Origin: Sphingobacterium litopenaei
GTDB lineage: Bacteria > Bacteroidota > Bacteroidia > Sphingobacteriales > Sphingobacteriaceae
Length of the DNA stretch: 37,499 nt
Assembly (NCBI RefSeq): GCF_014692495.1
Contig: NZ_JACOIJ010000034.1
Location: 1-37,499, forward strand
Direction: 5' to 3'
The translations under genes were made by a program, and so were the position numbers. This document shows positions 1-8,649 of the stretch, piece by piece (position 1 is the first letter of the stretch; each line of letters starts with the position of its first letter). The notes beneath the pieces were generated by a model, which saw only the letters and a list, made by a program, of their open reading frames with translations, did not search any database and was not told the origin of the DNA.

Positions 1-81
1 ACAATCCTGAATAAGAACTGAACTGTATTTTTTGTTGGGTAGAAAGCATCCTGATATCCGTTAAAGCTTAATTTAAGATAC

Positions 82-121
82 AAAAAAAGGAGTAGAAAAT
101 GCACTTTCCACTCCTTTTTTT
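82..121. terminator. Bidirectional intrinsic terminator downstream of surA
   Basis: A 17-bp stem with one mismatch (82-98 with 105-121) encloses a 6-nt loop. It is flanked by A and T runs, so it can work on either strand. It probably separates the surA transcript (minus strand) from whatever lies to the left. Bases 1-81 hold no gene I can recognise. Confidence 0.7.
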
Positions 122-184
122 TGGCCCAATATAAAAGGGGACTTTTTCAGTGCCCTCAAATTTTCAAGCCTTATTTTTTTGTTC

Positions 185-1549
185 TTATTTACCAGCTAAT
201 TCCTTAGTAGGTTTTGTCCATATTTTTAATTCTTCGCACGATAAGAATTCTGGATTAATATCGATGTAAGTTGTTTCTCTTCTTGACTCAAACCATTCGC
301 TCAACGTACGATTGATTTTATCTTGTCTTGCTGCTTCTTTTATCTTCGCAAAATCCTGCTCCATATTTGCTTTGTGCGGAGGTATTCTTGAACGTAAATA
401 ATAGATGCGGTATGATTTTTCGCCTAAACGCTTGTCAGTATAAACAATTGGTTTTGATATTTCACCAACTTTCAATGGGTCGATAGCATTGAAAACTTCA
501 ACATCGTCCAACTGATCCATCGGAATTAATGTAGAACGGTCTTCCATATTTGATACGACACCACCAGCGTATTTCGTGTTTTGGTCATCCGAATAAATAG
601 ATGCAGCCTGGTTGAAAGTCAATTTGTTATTTCTAATCAAATCAGCAACGCTATCAATCTTAGCCTTTGCACGGTTCAATGATTCGAAAGTAGCTTGTTT
701 TTTCACCAATACGTGTCTAACGTTTACCTCTTCACCACGGCGTTCTAATACTTGTAAAAAGTGGAAACCAAATTGTGTTTCGAAAACTGGAGATATTTCA
801 CCTTTTTTCAATCTAAAAGCATTTGCAGAGAATTCTTTTACCCAATTTTCGCGGGTATTGAAGCCTAATTCACCTCCATAAGGAGCAGAACCATCTTCAG
901 AATATAAACGTGCTATAGTACCAAAATCAGAGCCGTTAAGTACCTGTTGGCGGTAGCCTTCAGCTTTTTTACGAAATTGATCTTTTTCTTCTTTCGTCAA
1001 TACAGGATCAATAACTAACTGTGCATATTCGATTTCTGTATTGAAATAAGGAAGACTATCTGCATCCAAACTGTTGAAATATCGTTTTACTTCTTCAGGA
1101 GTAACATCGATTTTAGAGACAATTTGACCTTGCATTTTATTACCTTTCAATTGTTCTGCTACGGCAGGACGCATCTCTTCTTTGTGCTGTAGGATGGAAC
1201 GGTTTAGGAATTCCTCCAATCGCTCTTTACCGCCAGCTCGCTGCACCATATTACGAATACGAAAATTCAATTGATCGTCCACTTCACTTTCAGAGACTTC
1301 TACAGAGTCAATAACGGCCTGTTGAGCTAATAATTTTTGGGTCAACAATTGTTGTAGGATATAGCATTTGATTTTATCGTCAGGCTTATTTCCTTGTGCC
1401 AAAAATTGCGTGTATTCAAGTTCAAGATCAGATTGCAATATCTGCGCATTCCCTACAGTGGCAATTATACGATCTACTAATTTTTCTTGTGCCGATAAAG
1501 TATTTATGGATACCGTTAGAATAATAAGTATTCCTAAAAGTTTTTTCAT
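185..1549 (-). CDS. surA: Periplasmic SurA-like peptidyl-prolyl cis-trans isomerase (PPIC-type, two rotamase domains)
   Basis: This encodes about 454 residues: an N-terminal signal peptide ending near LSAQ, a SurA-type helical N-domain that begins with DRIIATVGNAQILQSDLE, and two parvulin-type (PPIC) rotamase regions. The first is around residues 170-275, with the typical YSEDGSAPYGGELGF segment and the later FGFHFLQVLERR. The second starts at VRHVLVKKQ and contains YSDDQNTKYAGGVV. Family members act in the periplasm as chaperones and proline isomerases for unfolded outer-membrane proteins. I chose the ATG at 1549 because the reading frame upstream offers only a TTG and the signal peptide begins at MKKLLGIL. 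The gene stands alone on the minus strand, diverging from the lactonase gene. A TATTTTTG box at 1576-1583 (minus strand) could be its promoter. The family call is firm; orthology to E. coli surA is inferred. Confidence 0.88.
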   Translation of the reverse strand: MKKLLGILIILTVSINTLSAQEKLVDRIIATVGNAQILQSDLELEYTQFLAQGNKPDDKIKCYILQQLLTQKLLAQQAVIDSVEVSESEVDDQLNFRIRNMVQRAGGKERLEEFLNRSILQHKEEMRPAVAEQLKGNKMQGQIVSKIDVTPEEVKRYFNSLDADSLPYFNTEIEYAQLVIDPVLTKEEKDQFRKKAEGYRQQVLNGSDFGTIARLYSEDGSAPYGGELGFNTRENWVKEFSANAFRLKKGEISPVFETQFGFHFLQVLERRGEEVNVRHVLVKKQATFESLNRAKAKIDSVADLIRNNKLTFNQAASIYSDDQNTKYAGGVVSNMEDRSTLIPMDQLDDVEVFNAIDPLKVGEISKPIVYTDKRLGEKSYRIYYLRSRIPPHKANMEQDFAKIKEAARQDKINRTLSEWFESRRETTYIDINPEFLSCEELKIWTKPTKELAGK

Positions 1550-1575
1550 TAAATTGTAAGTCAAAATTTATGGTA

Positions 1576-1583
1576 CAAAAATA
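1576..1583 (-). promoter_or_regulatory. Candidate -7 box (TAnnTTTG type) for surA
   Basis: The minus strand reads TATTTTTG here, matching the Bacteroidota -7 consensus TAnnTTTG, 27 nt upstream of the chosen surA ATG. I see no convincing TTTG -33 partner, so this is a weak call in AT-rich DNA. Confidence 0.3.
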
Positions 1584-1723
1584 TTAGAATAATTTATAAA
1601 AGCACTATTTTTCAATTGAATAATGCTAACTTACTGCCAGCAATAACTATTCAGGAGCTTTATTTGCGAATATACTGTTTTGTAATCAAGCAAATAATCT
1701 ATTTAACGAATTTTAACGAGTCT

Positions 1724-2815
1724 ATGAAACGTCTTTTTTTATCCTTCATCCTTTTGAGTATATCAACTGTTGTATTGCATATGAATACAGTATATGCACA
1801 ACACAAAAAATTGTATGTGGGTACATACACTAGCGGTAGTGATAGTAAAGGCGTTTATGTTTATGATTTTGATGAAAGATCAGGTGAAGCTACACTAGCC
1901 AAGACTATTGCTATGGATAATCCATCTTTCCTCGCGCGTAAAGGTTCGATTTTGTATACCGTAAATGAGAATTCTAAAGGAATGCTTACAGTTTACGATT
2001 TGGATTCAGATAAGATATTAAGCCATGTCTCCACGGATGGAGAGCATCCGTGTCACATTTCTTTGAGCCCCAAAGATCCAGTAGCTGTTGTTTCCAATTA
2101 TTCAAGTGGTTCTTTGGCATTGTATTCTTTGAATCAAGATGGAAGCATACATGCTTTGGATGATATTTTGAAGTTCAATGGTTCAAGTATTAATAAAGAA
2201 AGACAACAAGAATCCCATATTCATTCCGCATTTTTCAATAAAGAGGGTTCTCAAGTGTATGTATCCGATTTAGGTGCAGACTTAATCTATGTTTTTGAAA
2301 TTGAGCGACAAAATGATAAATATGGATTTCATATAGTTCAGGAGATCAAAACTAAATTAGGAGGAGGTCCAAGACATTTAGTTTTCTCTCAAGATGAAAA
2401 AACACTGTATAGCATATTGGAAATGACTGGAGAAGTTCAGGTTTTTCAACAGGATAATAATGATTGGGTTTCCAAGCAAATAGTCCCAATGTATCCAGCA
2501 GATTTCAAAGGCGAACATGGCGGCGGAGATATTAAATTAAGTAAAGATGGAAAGCATATATTCGCGACGAATAGGGGAACAGCTAATTTTATTTACCAAT
2601 ATAAAATTAATCAAGATGGAAAGCTTAAGGTGAAGAGATTTTCTAGTGTCTTTGGTGATTCTCCTAGAAATATTAATTTATCCCCAAGTGAAAAATTCAT
2701 CTTTGTTACAAATCAAAACACTAATAACATCACCATCTTTTCTAAAAAGATGGATAATACAAAAGATGTCGGCTTAGTTCTACAAATTCCTAAACCAGTT
2801 TGTGTAATTTTCTGA
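1724..2815 (+). CDS. Exported lactonase-family seven-bladed beta-propeller protein (6-phosphogluconolactonase-like, Pgl/YbhE family)
   Basis: This encodes about 363 residues: a signal peptide (MKRLFLSFILL ... YAQ), then the lactonase beta-propeller opening KLYVGTYTSGSDSKGVYVYDFD. Repeated blade motifs follow: HPCHISLSPKDPVAVVSNYSSG, HIHSAFFNKEGSQVYVSDLGAD, GGGPRHLVFSQDEKTLY, HGGGDIKLSKDGKHIFATNRG and SPRNINLSPSEKFIFVTNQN. Members of this family include 6-phosphogluconolactonase and muconate-lactonising enzymes. An exported member in Bacteroidota more likely acts on an extracytoplasmic lactone or sugar acid, but the substrate cannot be read from sequence. The start is the ATG that opens the signal peptide; the frame extends upstream to a TTG at 1616, which I reject. 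It lies 56 nt before the ECF sigma gene on the same strand, so it could be functionally linked to the downstream island, though this is not shown. Confidence 0.85.
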   Translation: MKRLFLSFILLSISTVVLHMNTVYAQHKKLYVGTYTSGSDSKGVYVYDFDERSGEATLAKTIAMDNPSFLARKGSILYTVNENSKGMLTVYDLDSDKILSHVSTDGEHPCHISLSPKDPVAVVSNYSSGSLALYSLNQDGSIHALDDILKFNGSSINKERQQESHIHSAFFNKEGSQVYVSDLGADLIYVFEIERQNDKYGFHIVQEIKTKLGGGPRHLVFSQDEKTLYSILEMTGEVQVFQQDNNDWVSKQIVPMYPADFKGEHGGGDIKLSKDGKHIFATNRGTANFIYQYKINQDGKLKVKRFSSVFGDSPRNINLSPSEKFIFVTNQNTNNITIFSKKMDNTKDVGLVLQIPKPVCVIF

Positions 2816-2871
2816 ATAAATTGATTTGTTTATTTATATTTGATATAATTAGTTAATTTTTACCTAAAGTC

Positions 2872-3405
2872 ATGTCTCTAATATCTTTAAAATTTAAAGA
2901 TTTATTTGAAGCACATTATCAAAACTTATGTTTCTTTACATACACCTTGGTAAATGATAAAATCTTAGCCGAAGATTTTGTTCAAGATGCTTTTGTTGCC
3001 TTATATAATAATCAAGAAATATTAGATAAGGAGGCTAAGGTTTTAAAAGCCTATTTATACACCACAATAAAAAATAGTGTTCTTAATTGGGGTCGGCACA
3101 CAAAAGTGGAGCGAAAATATCATGATTTGAAACCTTTCATTGATTTTGTCGATTTAGATTTTGATAATGCTTTGATTAAAGCGGAAACAGTCGGTGAAAT
3201 CAATAGAATTATAGCAAAACTTCCAGATTCTTGCCAAAATATTTTTAAATTATACTACCTTGAAGGATTATCTACTAAAGAAATTGCAACTCAACTCCAA
3301 TTAAGTATTAATACCATAAAAACCCAAAAACAACGCGGATTAAAGTACATACAATCAAAATTAAGTCCTGAGTTTTTTTTGGTTTTATATTTTATTTTAA
3401 AATAA
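2872..3405 (+). CDS. ECF-type RNA polymerase sigma factor (FecI/RpoE-like, Bacteroidota SUS-associated)
   Basis: This encodes 177 residues. Region 2 is visible early (FEAHYQNLCFFTYTLVND ... AEDFVQDAFVALY, about residues 12-50), and region 4 follows with LPDSCQNIFKLYYLEGLSTKEIA and the helix-turn-helix LQLSINTIKTQKQRGLKYIQ (about residues 118-165). The protein ends in a hydrophobic tail (FFLVLYFILK), as many Bacteroidota FecI-like sigma factors do. It is followed by fecR and then by a SusC receptor carrying an STN domain. This is the classic trans-envelope arrangement in which substrate binding at the outer membrane releases the sigma factor to transcribe the import genes. I infer that it drives the susC promoter in the gap after fecR. 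The target promoter sequence is unknown. Confidence 0.93.
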   Translation: MSLISLKFKDLFEAHYQNLCFFTYTLVNDKILAEDFVQDAFVALYNNQEILDKEAKVLKAYLYTTIKNSVLNWGRHTKVERKYHDLKPFIDFVDLDFDNALIKAETVGEINRIIAKLPDSCQNIFKLYYLEGLSTKEIATQLQLSINTIKTQKQRGLKYIQSKLSPEFFLVLYFILK

Positions 3406-3432
3406 TTCAATTTTCTTGTCACCCTTTTTTAG

Positions 3433-3466
3433 AAATTAGGTTTCTTACAGATATAAAACCTAATTT
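3433..3466. repeat. Perfect 11-bp inverted repeat abutting the fecR start codon
   Basis: AAATTAGGTTT at 3433-3443 is perfectly inverted as AAACCTAATTT at 3456-3466, with a 12-nt spacer. The second arm ends at the base immediately before the fecR ATG (3467). It could be an RNA hairpin that controls fecR translation relative to the sigma gene, or a protein-binding operator. No poly-T run follows, so a plain terminator is unlikely. Confidence 0.6.
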
Positions 3467-4627
3467 ATGTCTATTAAGGATGTTATTGTAAAATATATTA
3501 AAGGTGATTGTTCTCTTGCCGAAAAAGAGCAATTAGATATATGGTTAGCTCAAAATAAAAAGAATCAGGACTTATTAGATAGTTTAATGAATTCTAAATC
3601 ATTTGAGCAAGATATTATTAATTACAACTTATTTGATATAGAAGAAGCTTGGACTAAGTTAGCAGCAAAAATAAATCAAAAAGAAAAGAAGGTAATTAGA
3701 TTTTATCCTCACCACTGGTTTTATGTAGCGTCCATTATTCTGGTCTTATTTAGTATTTCATTTTTGTACCTAAAATATACAAGTACTTTAAAGGAGGAAA
3801 CTCTAGTCCAGCTCTCAGAAGGAAAAGTATTAAAAGATTCATCAGGTGAAATTTTACCTGCCACCTCAGGCGCTATACTTGTTAAATCAAACGGTCAAAA
3901 AGTTACGCTAGAAGATTCATTCAATATAGAAATGGATGGCTCAGTTGTAGTGAACGATTCCAAAATATCAGATGAGGAGCTTAATAACGAGAGTTCTTAT
4001 TACGAATTAATAGTTCCAAAAGCAAAGGTTATACAATTTACCATGTTTGATGGAACAAAAGTTTGGGTAAATGCTAACTCAAGATTGAAAATCCCAACAG
4101 CAAGCTTTAAAAACGAACGTCGAATTACTATTTTATCAGGAGAAGCTTATTTTGAAGTAGCTAAATATCAAAATAGCAAATTTTTTGTCCAATGTGATAA
4201 AGGCACTATCGAAGTTTTAGGAACTAAGTTTAATGTAAATACATCTAAGAATAATTTTAAAACCACTTTAGTAGAAGGAAGTGTAAAATTAAGCAATGGG
4301 CATGATGAAGAAATACTTACACCTAATTCAGCAGCACTCTTATTGGATAATAAATTTAAAGTGTTTAAAGCAAATGTATATGCAGATTTAGCTTGGAAAA
4401 ATAATATATTCTATTTCAATAATTTATCAATACAGCGTATTGCTAAACAAATTGAAGATTGGTATGGTGTCAAAGTACACATCAGTAGTGGGGTCGCGGA
4501 GTATACTAGTACTTATTCAGGTGAATTGCGCAGGGATGTACCACTTACCGAGGTGCGAAAAATGCTAGAATTTATCTCTGGATTGGAGGTAAGAATAGAT
4601 GGAGATAATTTGAATATTAATAAATAA
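3467..4627 (+). CDS. FecR-type transmembrane anti-sigma factor with DUF4974 domain
   Basis: This encodes 386 residues in the standard Bacteroidota FecR layout. A cytoplasmic anti-sigma N-terminus comes first (residues 1-80, including LAEKEQLDIWL and the EEAWTKLAAKI segment). One transmembrane helix follows near residues 84-104 (HHWFYVASIILVLFSISFLYL), then the periplasmic FecR domain (YYELIVPKAKVIQFTMFDGTKVWVNANSRL ... RRITILSGEAYFEVAK ... EVLGTKFNV ... TTLVEGSVKL). The C-terminal DUF4974 region contains FNNLSIQRIAKQIEDWYGVKV and the TYSGEL motif. It should hold the sigma factor encoded just upstream and receive the signal from the STN domain of the SusC protein encoded downstream. The gene starts directly after an inverted repeat, and a second hairpin follows its stop codon immediately. 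Confidence 0.94.
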   Translation: MSIKDVIVKYIKGDCSLAEKEQLDIWLAQNKKNQDLLDSLMNSKSFEQDIINYNLFDIEEAWTKLAAKINQKEKKVIRFYPHHWFYVASIILVLFSISFLYLKYTSTLKEETLVQLSEGKVLKDSSGEILPATSGAILVKSNGQKVTLEDSFNIEMDGSVVVNDSKISDEELNNESSYYELIVPKAKVIQFTMFDGTKVWVNANSRLKIPTASFKNERRITILSGEAYFEVAKYQNSKFFVQCDKGTIEVLGTKFNVNTSKNNFKTTLVEGSVKLSNGHDEEILTPNSAALLLDNKFKVFKANVYADLAWKNNIFYFNNLSIQRIAKQIEDWYGVKVHISSGVAEYTSTYSGELRRDVPLTEVRKMLEFISGLEVRIDGDNLNINK

Positions 4628-4680
4628 CAGGAATGCGCCAACATTCCTGTCAAAATGAATTTACTAAATAGTTTTTATGT
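4628..4680 (+). repeat. Copy 1 of a duplicated hairpin-bearing repeat (after fecR stop)
   Basis: Starting at the base after the fecR TAA, CAGGAATG (4628-4635) pairs perfectly with CATTCCTG (4642-4649) around the loop CGCCAA. The hairpin and the following 30 or so bases (TCAAAAT...AATTTACTAA...TTTTTATGT) recur in degenerate form at 4889-4940. No poly-T tract follows, so it is not a typical terminator. Confidence 0.7.
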
Positions 4681-4888
4681 AAAACCAGAGGTAAAAATAA
4701 CTAAAAGTGTTCATATATAATATAATAACATGTTGATTTTTACATATTTCAAGTTTCTTATTAGGAAAAATTACCAGCTGTTTTACAATAAGGTTAATAA
4801 GATTTGCCAAATTATAGGATTAATTAACTCGATTTTTCACCTAAAAATGTCTTTATATGTATAGAGTGTCTACGTAAAGTGACTTTAT
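4681..4888. other. Intergenic region between fecR and susC, probable location of the ECF-dependent susC promoter
   Basis: This AT-rich stretch lies between the two hairpin repeats. It has no open frame longer than about 20 codons and no RNA gene that I recognise. From gene order it should hold the promoter for susC and the genes after it, presumably recognised by the upstream ECF sigma factor. I could not pick out a convincing -33/-7 pair. Confidence 0.4.
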
Positions 4889-4940
4889 AGAATGCGCCAA
4901 CATTCTTGTCAAAATAATTTACTAACTAAATTTTTAATGT
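4889..4940 (+). repeat. Copy 2 of the duplicated hairpin-bearing repeat (susC leader)
   Basis: AGAATG (4889-4894) pairs with CATTCT (4901-4906) around the same loop, CGCCAA, as in copy 1 at 4628. One G-C pair of copy 1 is an A-T pair here, so base pairing is preserved. The shared downstream sequence (TTGTCAAAATAATTTACTAA...) runs into the susC 5' region. This suggests a structured leader or a decayed duplication of the susC start region. Confidence 0.7.
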
Positions 4941-4957
4941 TAAACCTTAACAAATGT

Positions 4958-7900
4958 ATGATTAACAATTTCTTAAAGAGATTGCGGGAGGCCACTCCAC
5001 CTCTTAAAAATGCTATATTCTATATGAAAGTTCTTATTTTCATTCTATTGGCTAGTTTGCAATTTGTATCTGCAAAAATAACTGCACAGACAATTACACT
5101 AAATTTGCAAAATGCAAAATTGGAAGATGTCTTTAGAAGTATTTCATCACAAAGTCAAATTAAATTTCTCTATAATGATGAAATTTTAGTAAAAGTTCCA
5201 AATATAACTCTTCAGGTAAAAAATGAGCCATTAGAAAATGTACTATCTAAAATCTTATCAAAACAGAAATTTGAATACAAAATATTATCCAATACTGTCT
5301 TAGTTAGCTCAAAGGCTCCAACGCCAATGCCAGAAAATAATACAATTCAAACACGAGTAATAGGAGTTGTGGTGGATGGTGAAGGCAAAGCTCTGAGTAA
5401 TGTTTCTATAGTGTTAGTAGGATCTACAGTAGCAACAATGACTGATAAAGATGGAAAGTTTTCTATTCAGGCCAATGTTGGCAATGTTCTTGAAGCTAGA
5501 TATATAGGTTATAAAACATCGAGAGTTACTATTTCTAATTTAACTAATACTAGAATCGTATTATCCGCGGATGAGTCGAATATTGAAGAAGTTCAGGTAG
5601 TAGCCACAGGATACCAAAATCTAGATCGAAAACTATTCACAGGAGCATCAACTAGAGTAAATGCAAAAGATGCTGAACGTAATGGTGTACCAGATATTTC
5701 TAGAATGCTAGAAGGACAAGTTGCGGGTGTTTCTGTTCAAAATGTTTCAGGAACATTTGGCGCAGCACCTAAAATTCGAGTGCGTGGAGCTACATCATTG
5801 TCTGGTGAGAATAAGCCATTATGGGTTGTTGACGGTATTATTTTAGAAGATTTAGTTAATATTTCAAACGAAGCATTATCTACGGGAGATGCAAATACCT
5901 TAATCGGTTCTTCAGTAGCAGGTTTAAATCCTGATGATATAGAGTCTTTTACAATTCTTAAGGATGCGGCAGCAACAGCAATGTATGGTGCTAGAGCAAT
6001 GAACGGTGTTATTGTTGTAACAACTAAGAAGGGTAGAAATACAGAAGGTAAGACTCATGTTAATTATTCAAGTAATTATACAACATATTTAAAACCAAAC
6101 TATAATCAATTTGACATCATGAATTCTGCTGAGCAGATGTCTGTGTTAATTGAGCAAGATAATAAAGGTTATTTTAATCATAGTTCAGTATCACGAGGAT
6201 CAACAGGTGGAATATTTTTTAAGATGTATAATAAAATGTATGAACTAAATGATGATAATACATTTAGTCTTGAAAATACGACAGAAGCAAAATTGAATTT
6301 TTTGAAGAGATATGCACAAGCAAATACTGATTGGTTCGATGTTTTATTTAAAAATTCCTTACTTCAAGATCATTCTCTAAGTTTAACTTCAGGAAGCTCA
6401 AAATCACAAACTTACCTCTCTACTTCTTTTATTCATGATAATGGGCAGACACTTGGTGATAATGTAAAGCGTTATACTGCAAACTTGAGAAATTCTTTCC
6501 AATTGAGTGACAAACTTTCGGCTGAAATATTAGTTAATGGCTCAATTCGTGATCAAAGAGCACCCGGTACATTAACTCGGCAATCTGATCCTGTATATGG
6601 ACAATATTCAAGAGATTTTGATATAAATCCTTATTCATATTCACTTAATACTTCAAGGTTAATTACGCCTTACGATGAGAATGGAGACTTAGAGTATTTT
6701 ACTAGAAGTTATGCTCCATTCAATATCATTAATGAGCTTAATACCAACTATTTGAAATTATTGAATATGGATTTAAAAGTTCAAGGTGGCATTAAATATA
6801 AAATTCTTGATAAGATAATAGCATCTGTAGACGCCGCATATCGTTATGCAAATACAGAAAGACAGCATTATATATTGGAGGGTTCTAATATGGTTAAAGC
6901 ATATAAAGCTGCTGGGGATGCTACTATTGCTGATGGCAATATTCTCTTATACAATGATCCAGATATTCCTAATGGATTACCTCAGATTGTTTTACCAGAG
7001 GGTGGATTTTACAATACCACATTAAATAACTTAAAGAATTATTATTTCCGAGGAAACTTGGAATATGATGATACTTTTAAAGAAAATCATAGGTTAAATT
7101 TATTTGGATCCTTTGAGTTGAGACAAACAGATCGTCAAAATTCCGACTATGAGGGTATTGGTTATCAGTACGATAATGGTGGATTGGTGAATCCAAATTA
7201 TCGCTTTTTTAAGAAGATGATTGAGGGAGGTGATCCTTATTTTGGTATGGGTTACGATTGGGATAGATTTGCCGCTGTGGCATTTAGAGGTGCTTACGCT
7301 TTTAAAGATAGATATAGCATAAACTTTACAACGCGTATCGATGGATCTAATAGACTTGGAAATTCATCTGTTGCAAGATGGTTGCCTACTTGGAATATCT
7401 CTGGAAAATGGAATATTGACCAAGAGGAGTTCTTCAATTCAGAAAACAATATATTATCCGCAGTTAGTATAAGAGGAACATACGGTTTAGTAGCCAATTT
7501 AGGGAGTGCAAGGAATGCAACGCCTTTATATTATAACAGAATCACTTATAGACCTTATGAAGATGAAAAAGAAACTATAACGAGTTTGAATAGCTTAGGT
7601 AACTCTGAATTAACCTGGGAAAAGGCTTATGAACTTAATATAGGTGCAGATATTCAATTATTCAATAAGATTGATATAACAGCGGATTATTATAAGAGAA
7701 ATATCTTCGATTTAATTGGTAGTATTAGAACTTCGGGTATCGGTGGACAATTTATTAAGCAAGCAAACTATGCCGATATGGAGGCTAATGGCTTTGAGTT
7801 TACTGTTGCGGGAAATCCAATAAGGAAGGATGATGGTTTCTCATGGCGTACTCAATTTAATTTTGGTATTAATAAGAATAAAGTAACAAACTTAGAAGTT

Positions 7901-8641
7901 AATCAAAATATATGGACGCTTGTTAGAGCTGAAGGTGCAGCAGTGGAAGGGTATGCGCAGCGAGGTTTGTTTTCCATTCAATTTGATGGATTAGACCCTA
8001 ATTATGGATATCCAACGTATATAGGCACAGAAGGTGAAAAAGATACCTATATATATCTTCAAAGTGAGGATATAGATTATTTAAAATATCATGGTCCCGT
8101 GGACCCTACTTTTACAGGAGGATTTTACAACAATTTTAAATACAAGAACTTTGGACTTACTGCCTTACTTACTTTTTCATCAGGTAATTACATCAGATTA
8201 CAGCCTACATATTTAGCTAACTATTCAGATTTGCAATCTATGTCAAAGGATATGGTAAATAGATGGTTGATGCCTGGGGACGAATTAGTAACAAATATTC
8301 CTTCTCTTTTGGACCCTACATCTGGAAACCGTGTATTAAGGGCCAATGGCACTACTGTATCATCTGTCTATCCCTATAATGCATATAATTATTCTGATCA
8401 AAGAGTCGCAAAGGGAGATTTCATACGATTTAAACAAATCCAGTTATCTTATAGTCTTCCTAAATCAATTACGAACAAATTGAAGATGTCTTCTGCTCAA
8501 ATAGCATTAGTGGGTAACAATATTGCATTATTATATTCGGACAAAAAGTTAAATGGAGCAGATCCTGAGTTTTTTAATAACGGAGGTGTAGCAATGCCAA
8601 TTCCTAGACAATACACATTTTCACTTAAGGTTGGATTTTAA
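4958..8641 (+). CDS. SusC/RagA family TonB-linked outer membrane receptor with STN and carboxypeptidase-regulatory-like domains
   Basis: This encodes about 1227 residues. A basic leader precedes a signal peptide (MKVLIFILLASLQFVSA ... AQ). Next come a secretin/TonB N-terminal (STN) domain (ITLNLQNAKLEDVFRSISSQSQIKFLYND, which couples to FecR), a carboxypeptidase D regulatory-like domain (VVVDGEGKALSNVSIVLVGS ... TDKDGKFSI) and a plug with RMLEGQVAGVSV, IRVRGATSL, PLWVVDGIIL and FTILKDAAATAMYGARAMNGVIVVTTKKG. A long beta-barrel completes it, ending in an aromatic residue (LKVGF). It imports a large substrate across the outer membrane together with the SusD protein encoded 8 nt downstream. The start is uncertain: the frame opens at 4892, but that ATG lies inside the duplicated hairpin, so I prefer the ATG at 4958 (4937 is also possible). 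The substrate is not evident. Confidence 0.92.
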   Translation: MINNFLKRLREATPPLKNAIFYMKVLIFILLASLQFVSAKITAQTITLNLQNAKLEDVFRSISSQSQIKFLYNDEILVKVPNITLQVKNEPLENVLSKILSKQKFEYKILSNTVLVSSKAPTPMPENNTIQTRVIGVVVDGEGKALSNVSIVLVGSTVATMTDKDGKFSIQANVGNVLEARYIGYKTSRVTISNLTNTRIVLSADESNIEEVQVVATGYQNLDRKLFTGASTRVNAKDAERNGVPDISRMLEGQVAGVSVQNVSGTFGAAPKIRVRGATSLSGENKPLWVVDGIILEDLVNISNEALSTGDANTLIGSSVAGLNPDDIESFTILKDAAATAMYGARAMNGVIVVTTKKGRNTEGKTHVNYSSNYTTYLKPNYNQFDIMNSAEQMSVLIEQDNKGYFNHSSVSRGSTGGIFFKMYNKMYELNDDNTFSLENTTEAKLNFLKRYAQANTDWFDVLFKNSLLQDHSLSLTSGSSKSQTYLSTSFIHDNGQTLGDNVKRYTANLRNSFQLSDKLSAEILVNGSIRDQRAPGTLTRQSDPVYGQYSRDFDINPYSYSLNTSRLITPYDENGDLEYFTRSYAPFNIINELNTNYLKLLNMDLKVQGGIKYKILDKIIASVDAAYRYANTERQHYILEGSNMVKAYKAAGDATIADGNILLYNDPDIPNGLPQIVLPEGGFYNTTLNNLKNYYFRGNLEYDDTFKENHRLNLFGSFELRQTDRQNSDYEGIGYQYDNGGLVNPNYRFFKKMIEGGDPYFGMGYDWDRFAAVAFRGAYAFKDRYSINFTTRIDGSNRLGNSSVARWLPTWNISGKWNIDQEEFFNSENNILSAVSIRGTYGLVANLGSARNATPLYYNRITYRPYEDEKETITSLNSLGNSELTWEKAYELNIGADIQLFNKIDITADYYKRNIFDLIGSIRTSGIGGQFIKQANYADMEANGFEFTVAGNPIRKDDGFSWRTQFNFGINKNKVTNLEVNQNIWTLVRAEGAAVEGYAQRGLFSIQFDGLDPNYGYPTYIGTEGEKDTYIYLQSEDIDYLKYHGPVDPTFTGGFYNNFKYKNFGLTALLTFSSGNYIRLQPTYLANYSDLQSMSKDMVNRWLMPGDELVTNIPSLLDPTSGNRVLRANGTTVSSVYPYNAYNYSDQRVAKGDFIRFKQIQLSYSLPKSITNKLKMSSAQIALVGNNIALLYSDKKLNGADPEFFNNGGVAMPIPRQYTFSLKVGF

Positions 8642-8649
8642 AGATTAGA

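Noticed and set aside
125..180. Imperfect GGGGACT/AGTGCCC palindrome near the surA end
   Set aside because: It contains an internal mismatch and lacks a clean T tract; the stronger terminator at 82-121 is enough.
1616..1723. TTG-started extension of the lactonase
   Set aside because: The signal peptide begins at MKRLFLSF (1724); the extension is AT-rich with no coding character.
4628..4649. Simple terminator after fecR
   Set aside because: The stem is good but no poly-T follows, and the same structure recurs inside the susC leader, so a plain terminator does not explain it.
4655..4720. 22-codon open frame after hairpin copy 1
   Set aside because: It is very short, and copy 2 of the repeat has lost the ATG and the frame, so there is no sign of coding constraint.
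4892..4957. Upstream ATG giving a longer SusC N-terminus
   Set aside because: It lies inside the stem-loop repeat that also occurs after fecR, and the added residues do not look like part of a signal peptide. Start at 4958 (or 4937) preferred.
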